Positions 17,160-26,407 of a stretch of 41,542 nucleotides of DNA are shown one piece after another; the first letter of the stretch is position 1, and each line of letters starts with the position of its first letter. The stretch spans positions 1-41,542 of the forward strand of contig NZ_JADYVE010000027.1 in the NCBI RefSeq assembly GCF_020193655.1. Reading direction: 5' to 3'. Made by a program: the position numbers and the translations under genes. The notes below the pieces were generated by a model. That model was not told the DNA's origin, searched no databases, and worked only from the letters and a program-made list of their open reading frames with translations. The stretch comes from Ensifer sp. IC3342. Its GTDB lineage: Bacteria > Pseudomonadota > Alphaproteobacteria > Rhizobiales > Rhizobiaceae.

Positions 17160-18320
17160 ATGCCGCAACCGAACGACCTGAGTAGATGCCTCGCCCCCTT
17201 GGATCAGAACAGCACGCTGATCGTGGTCATCGAGAGGAGTCAGTCGAGCTGGCTCGTCGCTGGCATTGTTCCGGGGGTCGAACGTCATCCGATGAAGAAA
17301 ATGGAGCCGGACGAGACAGCGTTGCTTCGGCTGCTGCGGCGCTGGCAAGACGAGGCGATCAAGGCGGGCCGTGTTATTGCCCGGACGACGGTCGCCTATG
17401 AGGCCGGCCGCGATGGCTTCTGGCTGGCGCGTTGCCTGCGCGCCCACGACATCGAGGCCCACGTCATCCATCCGACGAGCGTGGCTGTATCGCGCGAGCA
17501 TCGGAGAGCGAAGACGGATCGGCTCGATACGGAGCTGCTCAAACGTGCCTTTCTGGGCTGGTTGCGCGGCGAACGGGACCACTGCAGCATGGCAGCGATC
17601 CCGACACTTGAGGAAGAAGATACCCGGCGGCCAACCCGCGAGCGCGAAAGCCTCATCGGCGAACGCACCCGCATTGTGAACCGCATCAAAGGCACCTTGG
17701 CTCGGCGAGGCTTCCGCGGCTCCAAACCGACTTTGCGTAAAGCACCGGAGCAGATTGAAACCTTGCGAACACCAGAAGGCGCGCCGCTGCCGCCGAACAC
17801 GCTCGCAGAGCTGAGCCGCGAAATGGCGCGCCTGCGCTTTGTCGCGGATCAGATTCGGGAGATCGAAGCGACACGCATGGAGCGGCTGAAGCAGCGCCCG
17901 GAGGAAGGATCGCACCCGATGGTGCGCTTGCTCGCGCGCGTCATTGGCGTCGGCATCGAACCCGCGGACATGCTCGTGCATGAGGTGCTGTCCCGCAACC
18001 TGCGGGATCGACGCGCGGTGGCCCGGTACGCGGGTCTCACCGGAGCGCCGGACGAAAGCGGCAGCAGGCGACGGGAAAAGGGGCTTGCCCGCGCCGGCAC
18101 CGCCCGGGTACGGCGCGGCATGATCCAGCTGGCCTGGCGCTTCCTCGTGCATCAGAGGGACAGCGCGTTAGCTGAATGGTATCGGGTCCGCACTGCGGAT
18201 GCCCGCAGCGGCACGCGGAAGACGATGATCGTGGCGCTTGCCCGCAAGTTGCTTATTGCACTGTGGCACTTGGTGACCACCGGCGAGACGCCGAAGGGCC
18301 TCCTCTTGCATTCGGCATGA
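17160..18320 (+). CDS. IS110-family transposase, intact
   Basis: This roughly 386-residue transposase belongs to the IS110 family, whose DEDD RuvC-like enzymes use an RNA-guided bridge mechanism in studied members. The N-terminal catalytic domain shows VVVIERSQSSWLVAGIVPGV, with E in the first acidic position as is usual in this subgroup, and the acidic cluster KTDRLDTELLKRAFLGWLRG. The C-terminal domain carries AVARYAGLTGAPDESGSRRR and IQLAWRFLVHQRDSALAEWY with the family serine region. The start MPQPNDLSRC at 17160 matches relatives, and upstream in-frame ATGs at 17106 and 17148 are possible. Non-coding flanks of IS110 elements can encode the guide RNA, but none was delimited here. Confidence 0.88.
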   Translation: MPQPNDLSRCLAPLDQNSTLIVVIERSQSSWLVAGIVPGVERHPMKKMEPDETALLRLLRRWQDEAIKAGRVIARTTVAYEAGRDGFWLARCLRAHDIEAHVIHPTSVAVSREHRRAKTDRLDTELLKRAFLGWLRGERDHCSMAAIPTLEEEDTRRPTRERESLIGERTRIVNRIKGTLARRGFRGSKPTLRKAPEQIETLRTPEGAPLPPNTLAELSREMARLRFVADQIREIEATRMERLKQRPEEGSHPMVRLLARVIGVGIEPADMLVHEVLSRNLRDRRAVARYAGLTGAPDESGSRRREKGLARAGTARVRRGMIQLAWRFLVHQRDSALAEWYRVRTADARSGTRKTMIVALARKLLIALWHLVTTGETPKGLLLHSA

Positions 18321-18790
18321 GGCGCACCTGCATCGAGTGCAGGAGTGCAGCTGGACAACAGCGTCGCGGCCTTGAGGGTTCTCTTCCGATGGCCGTGGAC
18401 GACGGCCTGAGGTGGTGGCGACCCGATATCCGACATGGCTTTAACGCCGCATTGAAGAATGGGTCCACCATCCAGGAGCTTCGCCGCCGATGCGCATGGC
18501 TGCATCGTGGTTCGGATCCGCAAGGATCCACCGAATACAAGCTTGCGGCGCAATGGTCCGCGCCCGATGGCGAACTCCCCTCCGAACCGTCATCCTGCAG
18601 GGAAGCGCACGCCCGACCGGCAAGCCTGCCGCTGTGCTCGCGTCCGTCAAGGGCAAATCGCTTCGCGATGGGCTGCGGCCACCCTTGACCGTCACTGCGC
18701 GCAACGGCCAGAGCCAGCATAAGGTCGGGACGAGGAGATGGCCGCCATGTGGCCGAACAAGGAGATGAGGAAATGAGTCAGGAACCTACT
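18321..18790. other. no gene recognised; flank of IS110 and IS91 elements
   Basis: The 470 bases between the IS110 transposase stop and the IS91 element contain only unrecognised short frames on both strands. They could include the downstream non-coding end of the IS110 element, where bridge-type RNAs of some IS110 groups lie, but no structure was identified with confidence. Confidence 0.35.
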
Positions 18791-20620
18791 GACATCAGCA
18801 GCCCCATACAAGCCGGATTGAACTGGCCCGCTGACGCTGGCACGGCGCTATGGATTTAGTGCTGCGGCGTTTGATCTTGGCGCGCCGGTAGTGATGGGGC
18901 GCGCCGCTGCGGCAAGGGGCGATGGCGCGCTGCGGCGGCGTCCAGCGCTGGTGTTGTGGGGAACCCCAGGGTCTTGAGGGCGGCTTTGGCAGAGCCAGAG
19001 CCGGAGCGGATGACGCAGAGGGTACAGGCCCCTGTCGCACCGAGCTGGGCCGGTGCGGCAAGGCTCTCGGACCAATGGGCGCGGCGGTGTGCGGGCATGA
19101 CGTGTCCGGCCATGGTCGCGCTCGCGGCAGCCTGACGGTGATGCGCAGGATGCCGCCACAGTAGGGACAGACGGTCGGATCGAAGGGGGCGCGCTGGTGC
19201 CCGGACTGTCTGCCTTCCGCCCGGCGGCGTTGCGGCGGGGCATCGGCCAGCAATCGCCTGATGACGGCGAGCCGGGCGCGGCGGATGCCGTTGGCGAGGA
19301 AGCCGTAATGGCGGATCCGGTGGAAACCGTCGGGCAGGCAGTGGAGCAGGAAGCGGCGGATGAACTCGTGCGGTGCCAGCGTCATCGAGCGCGGGGCATT
19401 GCCGTGGCGGTAGTCGCGCCAGCGGAAGGTCACGCCGGTGTCGTCGGCGCTGACGAGGCGGCTGTTGGCGATGGCGACGCGGTGGGTGTAACGGCCGAGA
19501 TAGGCGAGGACCCGTTCGGGCGATCGAACGGCGGCTTGGCGTAGACGAGCCAGCGCTTCTTGCGCAGCGCCCGGGCCCATCGCCAAGCGGCGCGAGGGCG
19601 CCGAAGAAACGCAGGCCTCCGGCCGCTTGCGCCGCCAGCAAGCGCTCGAGGAACAGGCGGCGGAACAGTCGGAAGAGCACCCGGACGGGCAGGAAGAAAC
19701 GGCGGCGGCGACAGGCGATCCAGCGTCCGCCATCGGCGGACAAGGCGCCGCCGGGGACAAGGCAGTGGAGATGCGGGTGATGGGGCAGCGTCTGCCCCCA
19801 GGTGTGGAGGATCGCCAGGAAGCCGAGTTCGCCGCCGAGATGCCGGGGATCGGCGGCAATGGTCTTGAGCGTTTCGGCGGCCGCCTCGAACAGCATCGTA
19901 TAGAGCTGTCGCTTGTTCTGATAGGCGATTGCGGCGATCTCGGCCGGCACGGTGAACACGACATGGAAGTATGGCACCGGCAACAGATCGGCCTCACGGT
20001 CGGCAAGCCAGCGCTCGCGCGCCGCACCCGGGCATTTGGGGCAATGGCGGTTGCGGCAGGAATTATAGGCGACGCGGCTCAAGGCGCAGTCGTCGCAGGT
20101 CTCGACATGGCCGCCGAGCGCCGCCGTCCGGCACAGCTCGATCGCCGCCATGACGCGGCGCTCCCCCCGGCCGAGACGACCGTCAGGGGTGTGCGCCGTG
20201 CCAAGGCGGCGCTTTCCAGTGGGTGCAAGTCCCACCGGCAACCGCTCCAGCCGGAAGCAATCGGAGCAGGCGTGGAGGAGACGACATGTCTGGAGCCTTC
20301 GATTAGCGGGTCACGAAATTGGTGACCGCGCGAGTGTGCAGGCCGCAACGCGAGTGAACGCCGAGGAAGCCTCGAAAAGGTCGATGTGCAGGCCGACCCG
20401 TCAACCCTTACGGGGAAGGCTGATATGGATGGGTGAGTTTGAGCGACGTTCGAGCCCATCTGCTGCACCGGGGTAGTGGCGGCAGCATGTACACAAGGAA
20501 AGCGCACGCAACACGGGAAGCCCCAGGACGTGGTCAGGGATGACCAACCGGACGCCCGCGAGGGACAGGCCGGGCGTGCTGGGGTGGCGGAGAGGTTCGT
20601 AGTACCGGGGAATCCGGGTA

Positions 20621-22007
20621 ATGCCGGTGGAGGGAAGGGGCCTCAGTTCAAGACGAACGCAACAAGTGGAGAGGGACCGGAGATTGGGAAACCTAGCAAC
20701 TCCGACGAGTGTCCAGAAACTGCAGACGGCGTTACACGCGAAAGCGAAGGCAGAAGCCGGCTATCGCTTCTACGCCCTGTACGACAAGATCAGCCGTGAG
20801 GATATTCTGGCCCATGCCTATGCTCTGTGCCGCTCGAACAAGGGTGCACCGGGGGTGGACGGTCAGGATTTTGCGGACATCGAAGCGTACGGGCTGGAGC
20901 GGTGGCTCGGTGAACTGGCGCTTGCGCTCAGAAAGGAAACCTACCGATCGGAACCAATCAGACGCGTGTTCATACCGAAGGCCAACGGCAAACTCAGGCC
21001 GCTGGGCATCTCGACCGTGCGGGATCGGGTCTGCATGACGGCAGCGATGCTGGTGCTGGAGCCGATCTTTGAGGCCGACCTTCCACCGGAACTCTACGCC
21101 TACCGTGCCGGGCGCAACGCCCAGCAGGCGGTGACCAAGGTGGAGGCGTTGCTGTTCCGTGGTCATCCGGAAGTCGTCGATGCCGACCTCGCGGACTACT
21201 TCGGGAGCATTCCGCATGCCGAACTGATGAAGTCGCTGGCGCGCCGGATCGTTGATCGGCGTGTGCTGCATCTCATCAAGCTTTGGCTGGAATGTCCCGT
21301 CGAAGAAACCGACGAACGGGGGCGGAAGACACGGACGACCGAGGCACGGGATAAGCGGCGCGGCATTCCGCAGGGTTCACCCATCTCACCCTTGCTGGCG
21401 AACCTCTATATGCGCAGGTTCGTGCTGGGATGGAAGAAGCTGGGGTTTGAGCAGGCACGCGGCTCGTCACCTACGCCGACGACCTCGTGATCCTGTGCAG
21501 GAGGGGCAATCGGAAGCGGCGCTCCACCATCTGCGCATGATCATGGGCAAGCTGAAGCTGACGGTGAAGGAGGACAAGACACGCATCTGCAAGGTGCCGG
21601 AAGGCGAGTTCGACTTCCTGGGTTACACGTTCGGACGGATGTACTCGGCGAGAACCGGCCAGGCCCGCCTGGGCTACCGGCCATCGAAGAAGAGCATCAG
21701 GCGCGCGGTCGAGACTGTCCACGCGCTGACCGACCGAACGGGGACATGGCAAGCGACCACATTGCCGGTAGCAAAGTTGAACCGCACGCTGCGCGGCTGG
21801 GCGAACTACTTCTCGGTAGGGACCACCAGCAAGGCGTATCGGGCGCTCGACAACTACGCCGCAGTGCGGTTGCGCCGGTGGTTGCGTTCCAAGCACAAGA
21901 CCAGACGTAAGAAGGGCGGGTCCTATCCAGACTCGCACCTATACCAGCACTATGGACTGGTACGTCTGACCCGTCTCGGACGCGGCGTGCCGTGGGTGAA
22001 GGCGTGA
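20621..22007 (+). pseudogene. ltrA: group II intron reverse transcriptase/maturase, two frameshifts
   Basis: The N-terminal frame carries RT blocks from YRFYALYDKISREDILAHAY through KGAPGVDGQDFADIEAYGLE, RVFIPKANGKLRPLGISTVR, VDADLADYFGSIPHAELMKS and RRGIPQGSPISPLLANLYMR. The catalytic block LVTYADDLVILCRRG lies in a second frame (about 21452-21500). The thumb and maturase region resumes in a third frame (EAALHHLRMIMGKLKLTVKE, EFDFLGYTFGRMYSARTGQA, LNRTLRGWANYFSVGTTSKA). Two small indels near 21455 and 21500 therefore bracket the YADD active site. The true start may be a non-ATG codon downstream of 20621. If real, the indels abolish mobility, though the intron RNA could still splice with help in trans. 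Confidence 0.85.
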
Positions 22008-22018
22008 GATCTTGTCCG

Positions 22019-22053
22019 AGAGCCGGATGCGGGAGATCTGCCTGTCCGGTTCG
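22019..22053 (+). ncRNA. group II intron domain V hairpin (first intron)
   Basis: The hairpin has AGCCGGA (22021-22027) pairing with TCCGGTT (22045-22051) and a short terminal stem between. It begins 12 bases after the reverse transcriptase stop. This is the expected place and shape for domain V, the catalytic core of a group II intron that includes the conserved AGC triad. Confidence 0.6.
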
Positions 22054-22235
22054 ATGAGCGGTGTGGAAACGGGAGTCACGGTCGAGCCGCTAAGGCACCG
22101 CCAGACGAAAGGGGCGGAAACAGATATGCTCGACCTACAGCCACCCGCGCCACACCTCGACTCTACCCGACGATAAGCGGGGCCATGGCGGCGGAAGATC
22201 TCCGCCACCTCCAGCGCCGGTCGCATGGCGCGATC

Positions 22236-22655
22236 TCAGCCCGGTGGCACGACCTCGAGGCGCAGCCGATCGAGCGGGCTCTCGGTTCGGGCGATCGTGG
22301 TTGTCGCCACCTGCGTGTAGCGCGCCGTCGTCGACAGGTGCGTGTGTCCGAGGCACCTGGATGATGCGGATATCGACGCCGCTCTCGAGCAGATGGGTGG
22401 CACGCCGTAAAAGAACCGCAGCGCGCGAACTGTCTGGTTGAGCGCCGGCCAGGAGATGCCCTGCGACACCAGGTACACCTGGAAAGCGCGCACATCCTCC
22501 AGCCCCAGCCGATCCGGGGAGCGGCCGAAATAACGGCTGAACTTTGTCACGGCATGCAGGTAGGATCGTTGTGTGGCCGGCGACAGGTTGCGGAGCGTCA
22601 TGTCGTCGATCATGCGGCGGCGCAGCGGGTTCACCGCTGCCGGGGCGTCGGTCAT
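22236..22655 (-). pseudogene. IS91-associated tyrosine integrase with internal deletion
   Basis: The N-terminal SAM-like domain is clear: MTDAPAAVNPLRRRMIDDMT, SPATQRSYLHAVTKFSRYFG and LEDVRAFQVYLVSQGISWPA up to VRALRFFYGV. The sequence then jumps directly to the end of the catalytic domain. In an overlapping frame HLLESGVDIRIIQV is followed by LGHTHLSTTARYTQVATTTI, which contains the nucleophilic tyrosine region. The middle of the protein, including the first catalytic arginine, is missing (about 150 codons against a family length near 300), and the junction is out of frame. The enzyme is dead. It lies upstream of the IS91 transposase, as in other integrase-carrying members. Confidence 0.82.
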
Positions 22656-23145
22656 TGGTCGGTCTCCTGGTCAGGGGTTGGTTCTCAACGCCCCAACATC
22701 CCATCAGGAGACCGCGCCTCCAAACACTCACCTCTCCCGCGTCAGCGGGTTAGTTGTGTGCCCAGCACGTTCGACCGCCTGGGGGTGCAAGTCCCCTGGC
22801 CAACCTGATGGAGGTGAAGGCCGAGTGAAGCGCAAGGGCATCATCGCGAGGCGGTGTCCGGAGGAAGCGTGGAGCGAAACCGCGACCTGACGAACAGAAA
22901 CTGGATATGAGGCATCCCTGGCCGGACGAGCGGGCAACTGATCGCGAAGTCCATTTCCATCAATGGACAGGGCTGTAGATCCAGCAGGTGTGCGGGGAAG
23001 GCGATCGAGCTTACCTGGGGAGGCCCGTCATGTTCCGACTTGGAACTGGGGGAACCGCAAGGTGATCCGACCATGACGCAGGAGTCAGCAGAGGGCGTAG
23101 TAGGTCAAGTCGAGGCGGAGCAGGAGAAAGGCCGAGCCGTAGACG

Positions 23146-24553
<1,408 letters not shown>

Positions 24554-24560
24554 TCCGGTC

Positions 24561-24598
24561 GAACCGCCGTGGTACGTGACCCGTATGCCCGGTGGTGT
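24561..24598 (+). ncRNA. group II intron domain V hairpin (second intron)
   Basis: ACCGCCG (24563-24569) pairs with CGGTGGT (24590-24596), and GTACG (24572-24576) pairs with CGTAT (24582-24586) around a four- to five-base loop. Its position 8 bases after the reverse transcriptase stop and just before a domain VI-like stem matches intron architecture. It departs from the usual AGC start of domain V (GAACC), so the assignment is moderate. Confidence 0.5.
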
Positions 24599-24679
24599 GG
24601 GAGGGGTGGCGCCGTGAGGCGTCCCCCTATCCCGATCAATCCTGAATGTCGATTGGCCCTAGTCCATTTTCGGCTCGGC

Positions 24680-24795
24680 CTATTCGGGCGTGAGATACCT
24701 GAGGACCGAATGAATGCGCTGCGGATTGTAGTACCCCGCGTTTTGACACTTGTTCTCATGGTCCGGGTAAAGGCCAGTTTCGAGTTGCCGCTCGC
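24680..24795 (-). pseudogene. IS3-family transposase OrfB, C-terminal relic
   Basis: The minus strand encodes YYNPQRIHSVLRYLTPE followed by TAG at 24680. This matches the end of IS3-type rve integrase domains (YN..R.HS.L.Y.TP). It is preceded by GLYPDHENKCQNAG. Only about 35 codons remain. It forms the right flank of the second intron. Confidence 0.5.
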
Positions 24796-24943
24796 GATGA
24801 GAGGCAATCCATTTTGCCCTGCGCGGCCAAACTCGCACTACGAACGCCCCACGATTCTATTCTCTTACGGTCCCACAAGGCCGTCCAGAGGCAGGTCTGT
24901 GGTGGATGCCAAATAAGAGACGATTGACTCATTTAATGTTTCT

Positions 24944-24956
24944 GTGCAACAAATGG
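24944..24956. promoter_or_regulatory. operator-like half site before the C45/GGT genes
   Basis: GCAACAAATG at 24946-24955 is identical to the half site at 4062-4071 next to the rpiR-like gene, and it matches the left arm of the full palindromes. The right arm is missing (GATTAA). It lies about 265 bases before the C45 gene. This is a weak single half site and could be chance. Confidence 0.3.
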
Positions 24957-25055
24957 ATTAATGAAGGCAAAGAGAGAAACGTTTGCCTCGCAGCCCTTCT
25001 TACGTTGGGCCGTGTCCGCGCCCAGCGGAGCGAAACATCGGAGGAGCCAAAACGA

Positions 25056-25210
25056 ATGACCGATTTCTCCCGCCGCAGCGTTCCTACGGGGCGCGCGTCT
25101 CGCGGCAGCCTCGCCTGGTCCTCTTCCGCCGCTTGGGGGCGAGCGCCCCCAAGGACCGGGCCATCCCCTTCCACCAATTCACAGCGACTCACTGAAAGCA
25201 GAGGCCACCT
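25056..25210 (+). pseudogene. possible Tat-signal remnant of a secreted protein
   Basis: A start at 25056 gives MTDFSRRS. With a one-base correction it continues FLRGARLAAASPGPLPPLGG, resembling a twin-arginine signal (SRRSFL plus a small-residue segment). The uncorrected frame runs to 25211 without further similarity. The arrangement (half operator, Tat-like start) echoes the binding-protein genes at 6295 and 12281, so it may be a third decayed binding-protein start. The evidence is short and the call is tentative. Confidence 0.3.
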
Positions 25211-26281
25211 ATGACCACCAATCCGATCCCCCGCATCCGCGTCGGGGGTGACGCTTTCTCGATAGGCTTCGCGCTCGGTCAGGCCAGCGCGTCCAGTTTC
25301 CGCCAGCGCGCTCTGGGTCACGAGCGATATCGAGCCTTGAATGCCCGTTGGCGGGGGTCAGACTATGTCAAGACCATGGAGATCATCGCCCGTGCGGTCT
25401 ATCCGCGTTACGTGCGCGAGATCGAGGGGATCGCCGCGGGGCTCGAGCAGGATTTCGAATCGGTATTTCTCTGGCATTGCAGGGCTGACTTGGATCTGCC
25501 GGACAACGTTTCCCCGGCGACGAAAGCAGTGGCCGGGGCGGGCTGTACTTCGCTCCTGATTCCGGCCCAGGGGGACGGCCCTGCAATCATGGCTCACAAC
25601 GAGGACGGTTCGCCGGATTTTGTCGGTGCCTGTGCTTGGGTCGAGGTGGAGCCCGAAGAGGGGCCAGCCTGGAGCAGCTTCGCGACTCCGGGTGCCTTAC
25701 CGGGGGATACTTTCGGTTTGAACGAGGCCGGTCTGGTCCAGACGATCAACAACATCACGCCCAACGATCATCGTCCAGGGGTGCCGCGGCTCATCACCTG
25801 CCGTGCGCTCCTTGGTGCACGCGGGTTGGACGAGGCGGTCGAAATTTTGAAGCGGAAGGATCGCGCCAGCGGGTACCATCACAATCTTGGTGAGGCCAAG
25901 ACGCGTCGGCTGGTTTCCGTCGAGGCGCCGGCCTCGGGCTGCGTTGTTCGCGAGGTCGCTTCGCCGCGGGCCCACGCCAACCACTTGGTCTGCCACGAAT
26001 TCGATAGCCTCAATCAGACGATAAGTGCCTCTTCGCGTGATCGGCAGGAGGCGGCGGACCGCATGATTGCGGAAGGCGCGCTCGCAGGGGGCGCAGAGGC
26101 AGTGCTCTTTGACGAGACCACCCCGATTTATAAGAACCGGCAGGACGAAAGCTCCCGGACCCTCGCCACGAGCGTCTTCGCACTTTTCTCTGACCGTGTT
26201 GAATGGCGCGTCCACGCCGCGTTGGACGAGCGCGACGCGTTAAGCGGAACGATGCGCGTCGTCGAATGCCGCATCGGGTAA
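25211..26281 (+). CDS. C45-family autoproteolytic acyltransferase/hydrolase
   Basis: The 356-residue protein fits the C45 peptidase family (acyl-CoA:6-aminopenicillanate acyltransferase fold, Ntn hydrolases). The precursor part, residues 1-111, contains GFALGQASASSFRQRA and VREIEGIAAGLEQDFESVFL. The self-cleavage site reads GAGCTSLLIPAQGDG, with C112 as the predicted new N-terminal nucleophile. After it come IMAHNEDGSPDF and FGLNEAGLVQTINNITPN, both conserved in the family, and HANHLVCHEFDSLNQ. There is no signal peptide, so it should act in the cytoplasm on an imported amide or N-acyl amino acid. It is followed 126 bases later by the GGT homologue, suggesting a shared pathway. The substrate is unknown. 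Fungal members make penicillin, but bacterial ones are mostly uncharacterised amidohydrolases. Confidence 0.88.
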   Translation: MTTNPIPRIRVGGDAFSIGFALGQASASSFRQRALGHERYRALNARWRGSDYVKTMEIIARAVYPRYVREIEGIAAGLEQDFESVFLWHCRADLDLPDNVSPATKAVAGAGCTSLLIPAQGDGPAIMAHNEDGSPDFVGACAWVEVEPEEGPAWSSFATPGALPGDTFGLNEAGLVQTINNITPNDHRPGVPRLITCRALLGARGLDEAVEILKRKDRASGYHHNLGEAKTRRLVSVEAPASGCVVREVASPRAHANHLVCHEFDSLNQTISASSRDRQEAADRMIAEGALAGGAEAVLFDETTPIYKNRQDESSRTLATSVFALFSDRVEWRVHAALDERDALSGTMRVVECRIG

Positions 26282-26407
26282 GTCTTCCTCCGTGGTGCCG
26301 CCGCAGCGCAAATGTCTGCGGCAGCACAACGACGTTTGCAAGATCAGGACGACATCTTCGTCCTAGGATCACTGTCGATACACGTACCTTCCACTCAGGA
26401 GCACTGC

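Larger units (their letters stand above)
20191..22166 (+). mobile_element. group II intron with decayed reverse transcriptase
   Basis: The 5' end GTGCGCCGTGCCAAGG fits the GUGYG consensus. The next bases include GGGTGCAAGTCCCACC, a common bacterial group II domain I element. The 3' end CTCTAC fits the AY rule. Domain V is recognisable at about 22019-22053, with AGCCGGA pairing TCCGGTT. The insertion is defined precisely because removing 20191-22166 rejoins the IS91 transposase frame. The intron is 1976 bases long, near the usual size for an intron with an encoded maturase. It lies on the strand opposite to its host gene. Confidence 0.82.
18795..22226 (-). pseudogene. IS91-family HUH transposase, interrupted by intron and frameshifted
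   Basis: The gene begins at 22226 with MRPALEVAEIFRRHGPAYRR. The intron 20191-22166 then intervenes, and the frame resumes with TPDGRLGRGERRVMAAIELC. Joining the two sides exactly at those positions keeps the frame. The zinc-ribbon part (HVETCDDCALSRVAYNSCRN then RHCPKCPG) and the HUH-domain part (WGQTLPHHPHLHCLVPGGAL) follow. Near 19590 the frame breaks. RALRKKRWLVYAKPPF lies in one frame and RVLAYLGRYTHRVAIANSRL in the next, so two small shifts occur between 19500 and 19600. The C-terminal zinc-ribbon (VCPYCGGILRI) is present. The intron is antisense to this gene, so splicing could not restore its message. Confidence 0.82.
18795..22731 (-). mobile_element. IS91-family element with companion integrase, split by a group II intron
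   Basis: Two minus-strand genes make up the element: a tyrosine-recombinase-type integrase (22655 to 22236) followed by an IS91 transposase (22226 to about 18795). The two genes are separated by only 9 bases. The transposase is interrupted by a group II intron in opposite orientation (20191-22166). IS91 elements move by rolling circle using a Y1/Y2 HUH transposase, and one subgroup carries an upstream integrase as here. Ends were inferred from coding limits and conserved flanking sequence, so they are approximate. Confidence 0.75.

Noticed and set aside
17127..18152. A 341-codon open frame on the minus strand
   Set aside because: It lies exactly opposite the intact IS110 transposase gene, shows no family features, and is explained by the GC-rich codon pattern of that gene.
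19627..20325. A 232-codon plus-strand frame over the IS91 region
   Set aside because: It is antisense to the IS91 transposase, whose zinc-ribbon and HUH motifs are clear, and has no recognisable family of its own.
22734..22760. Possible integron attC site before the second intron (GTTAGTT after a hairpin)
   Set aside because: Only one core-like heptamer is visible, with no matching inverse core or cassette structure. A terminator-like hairpin target explains it better.
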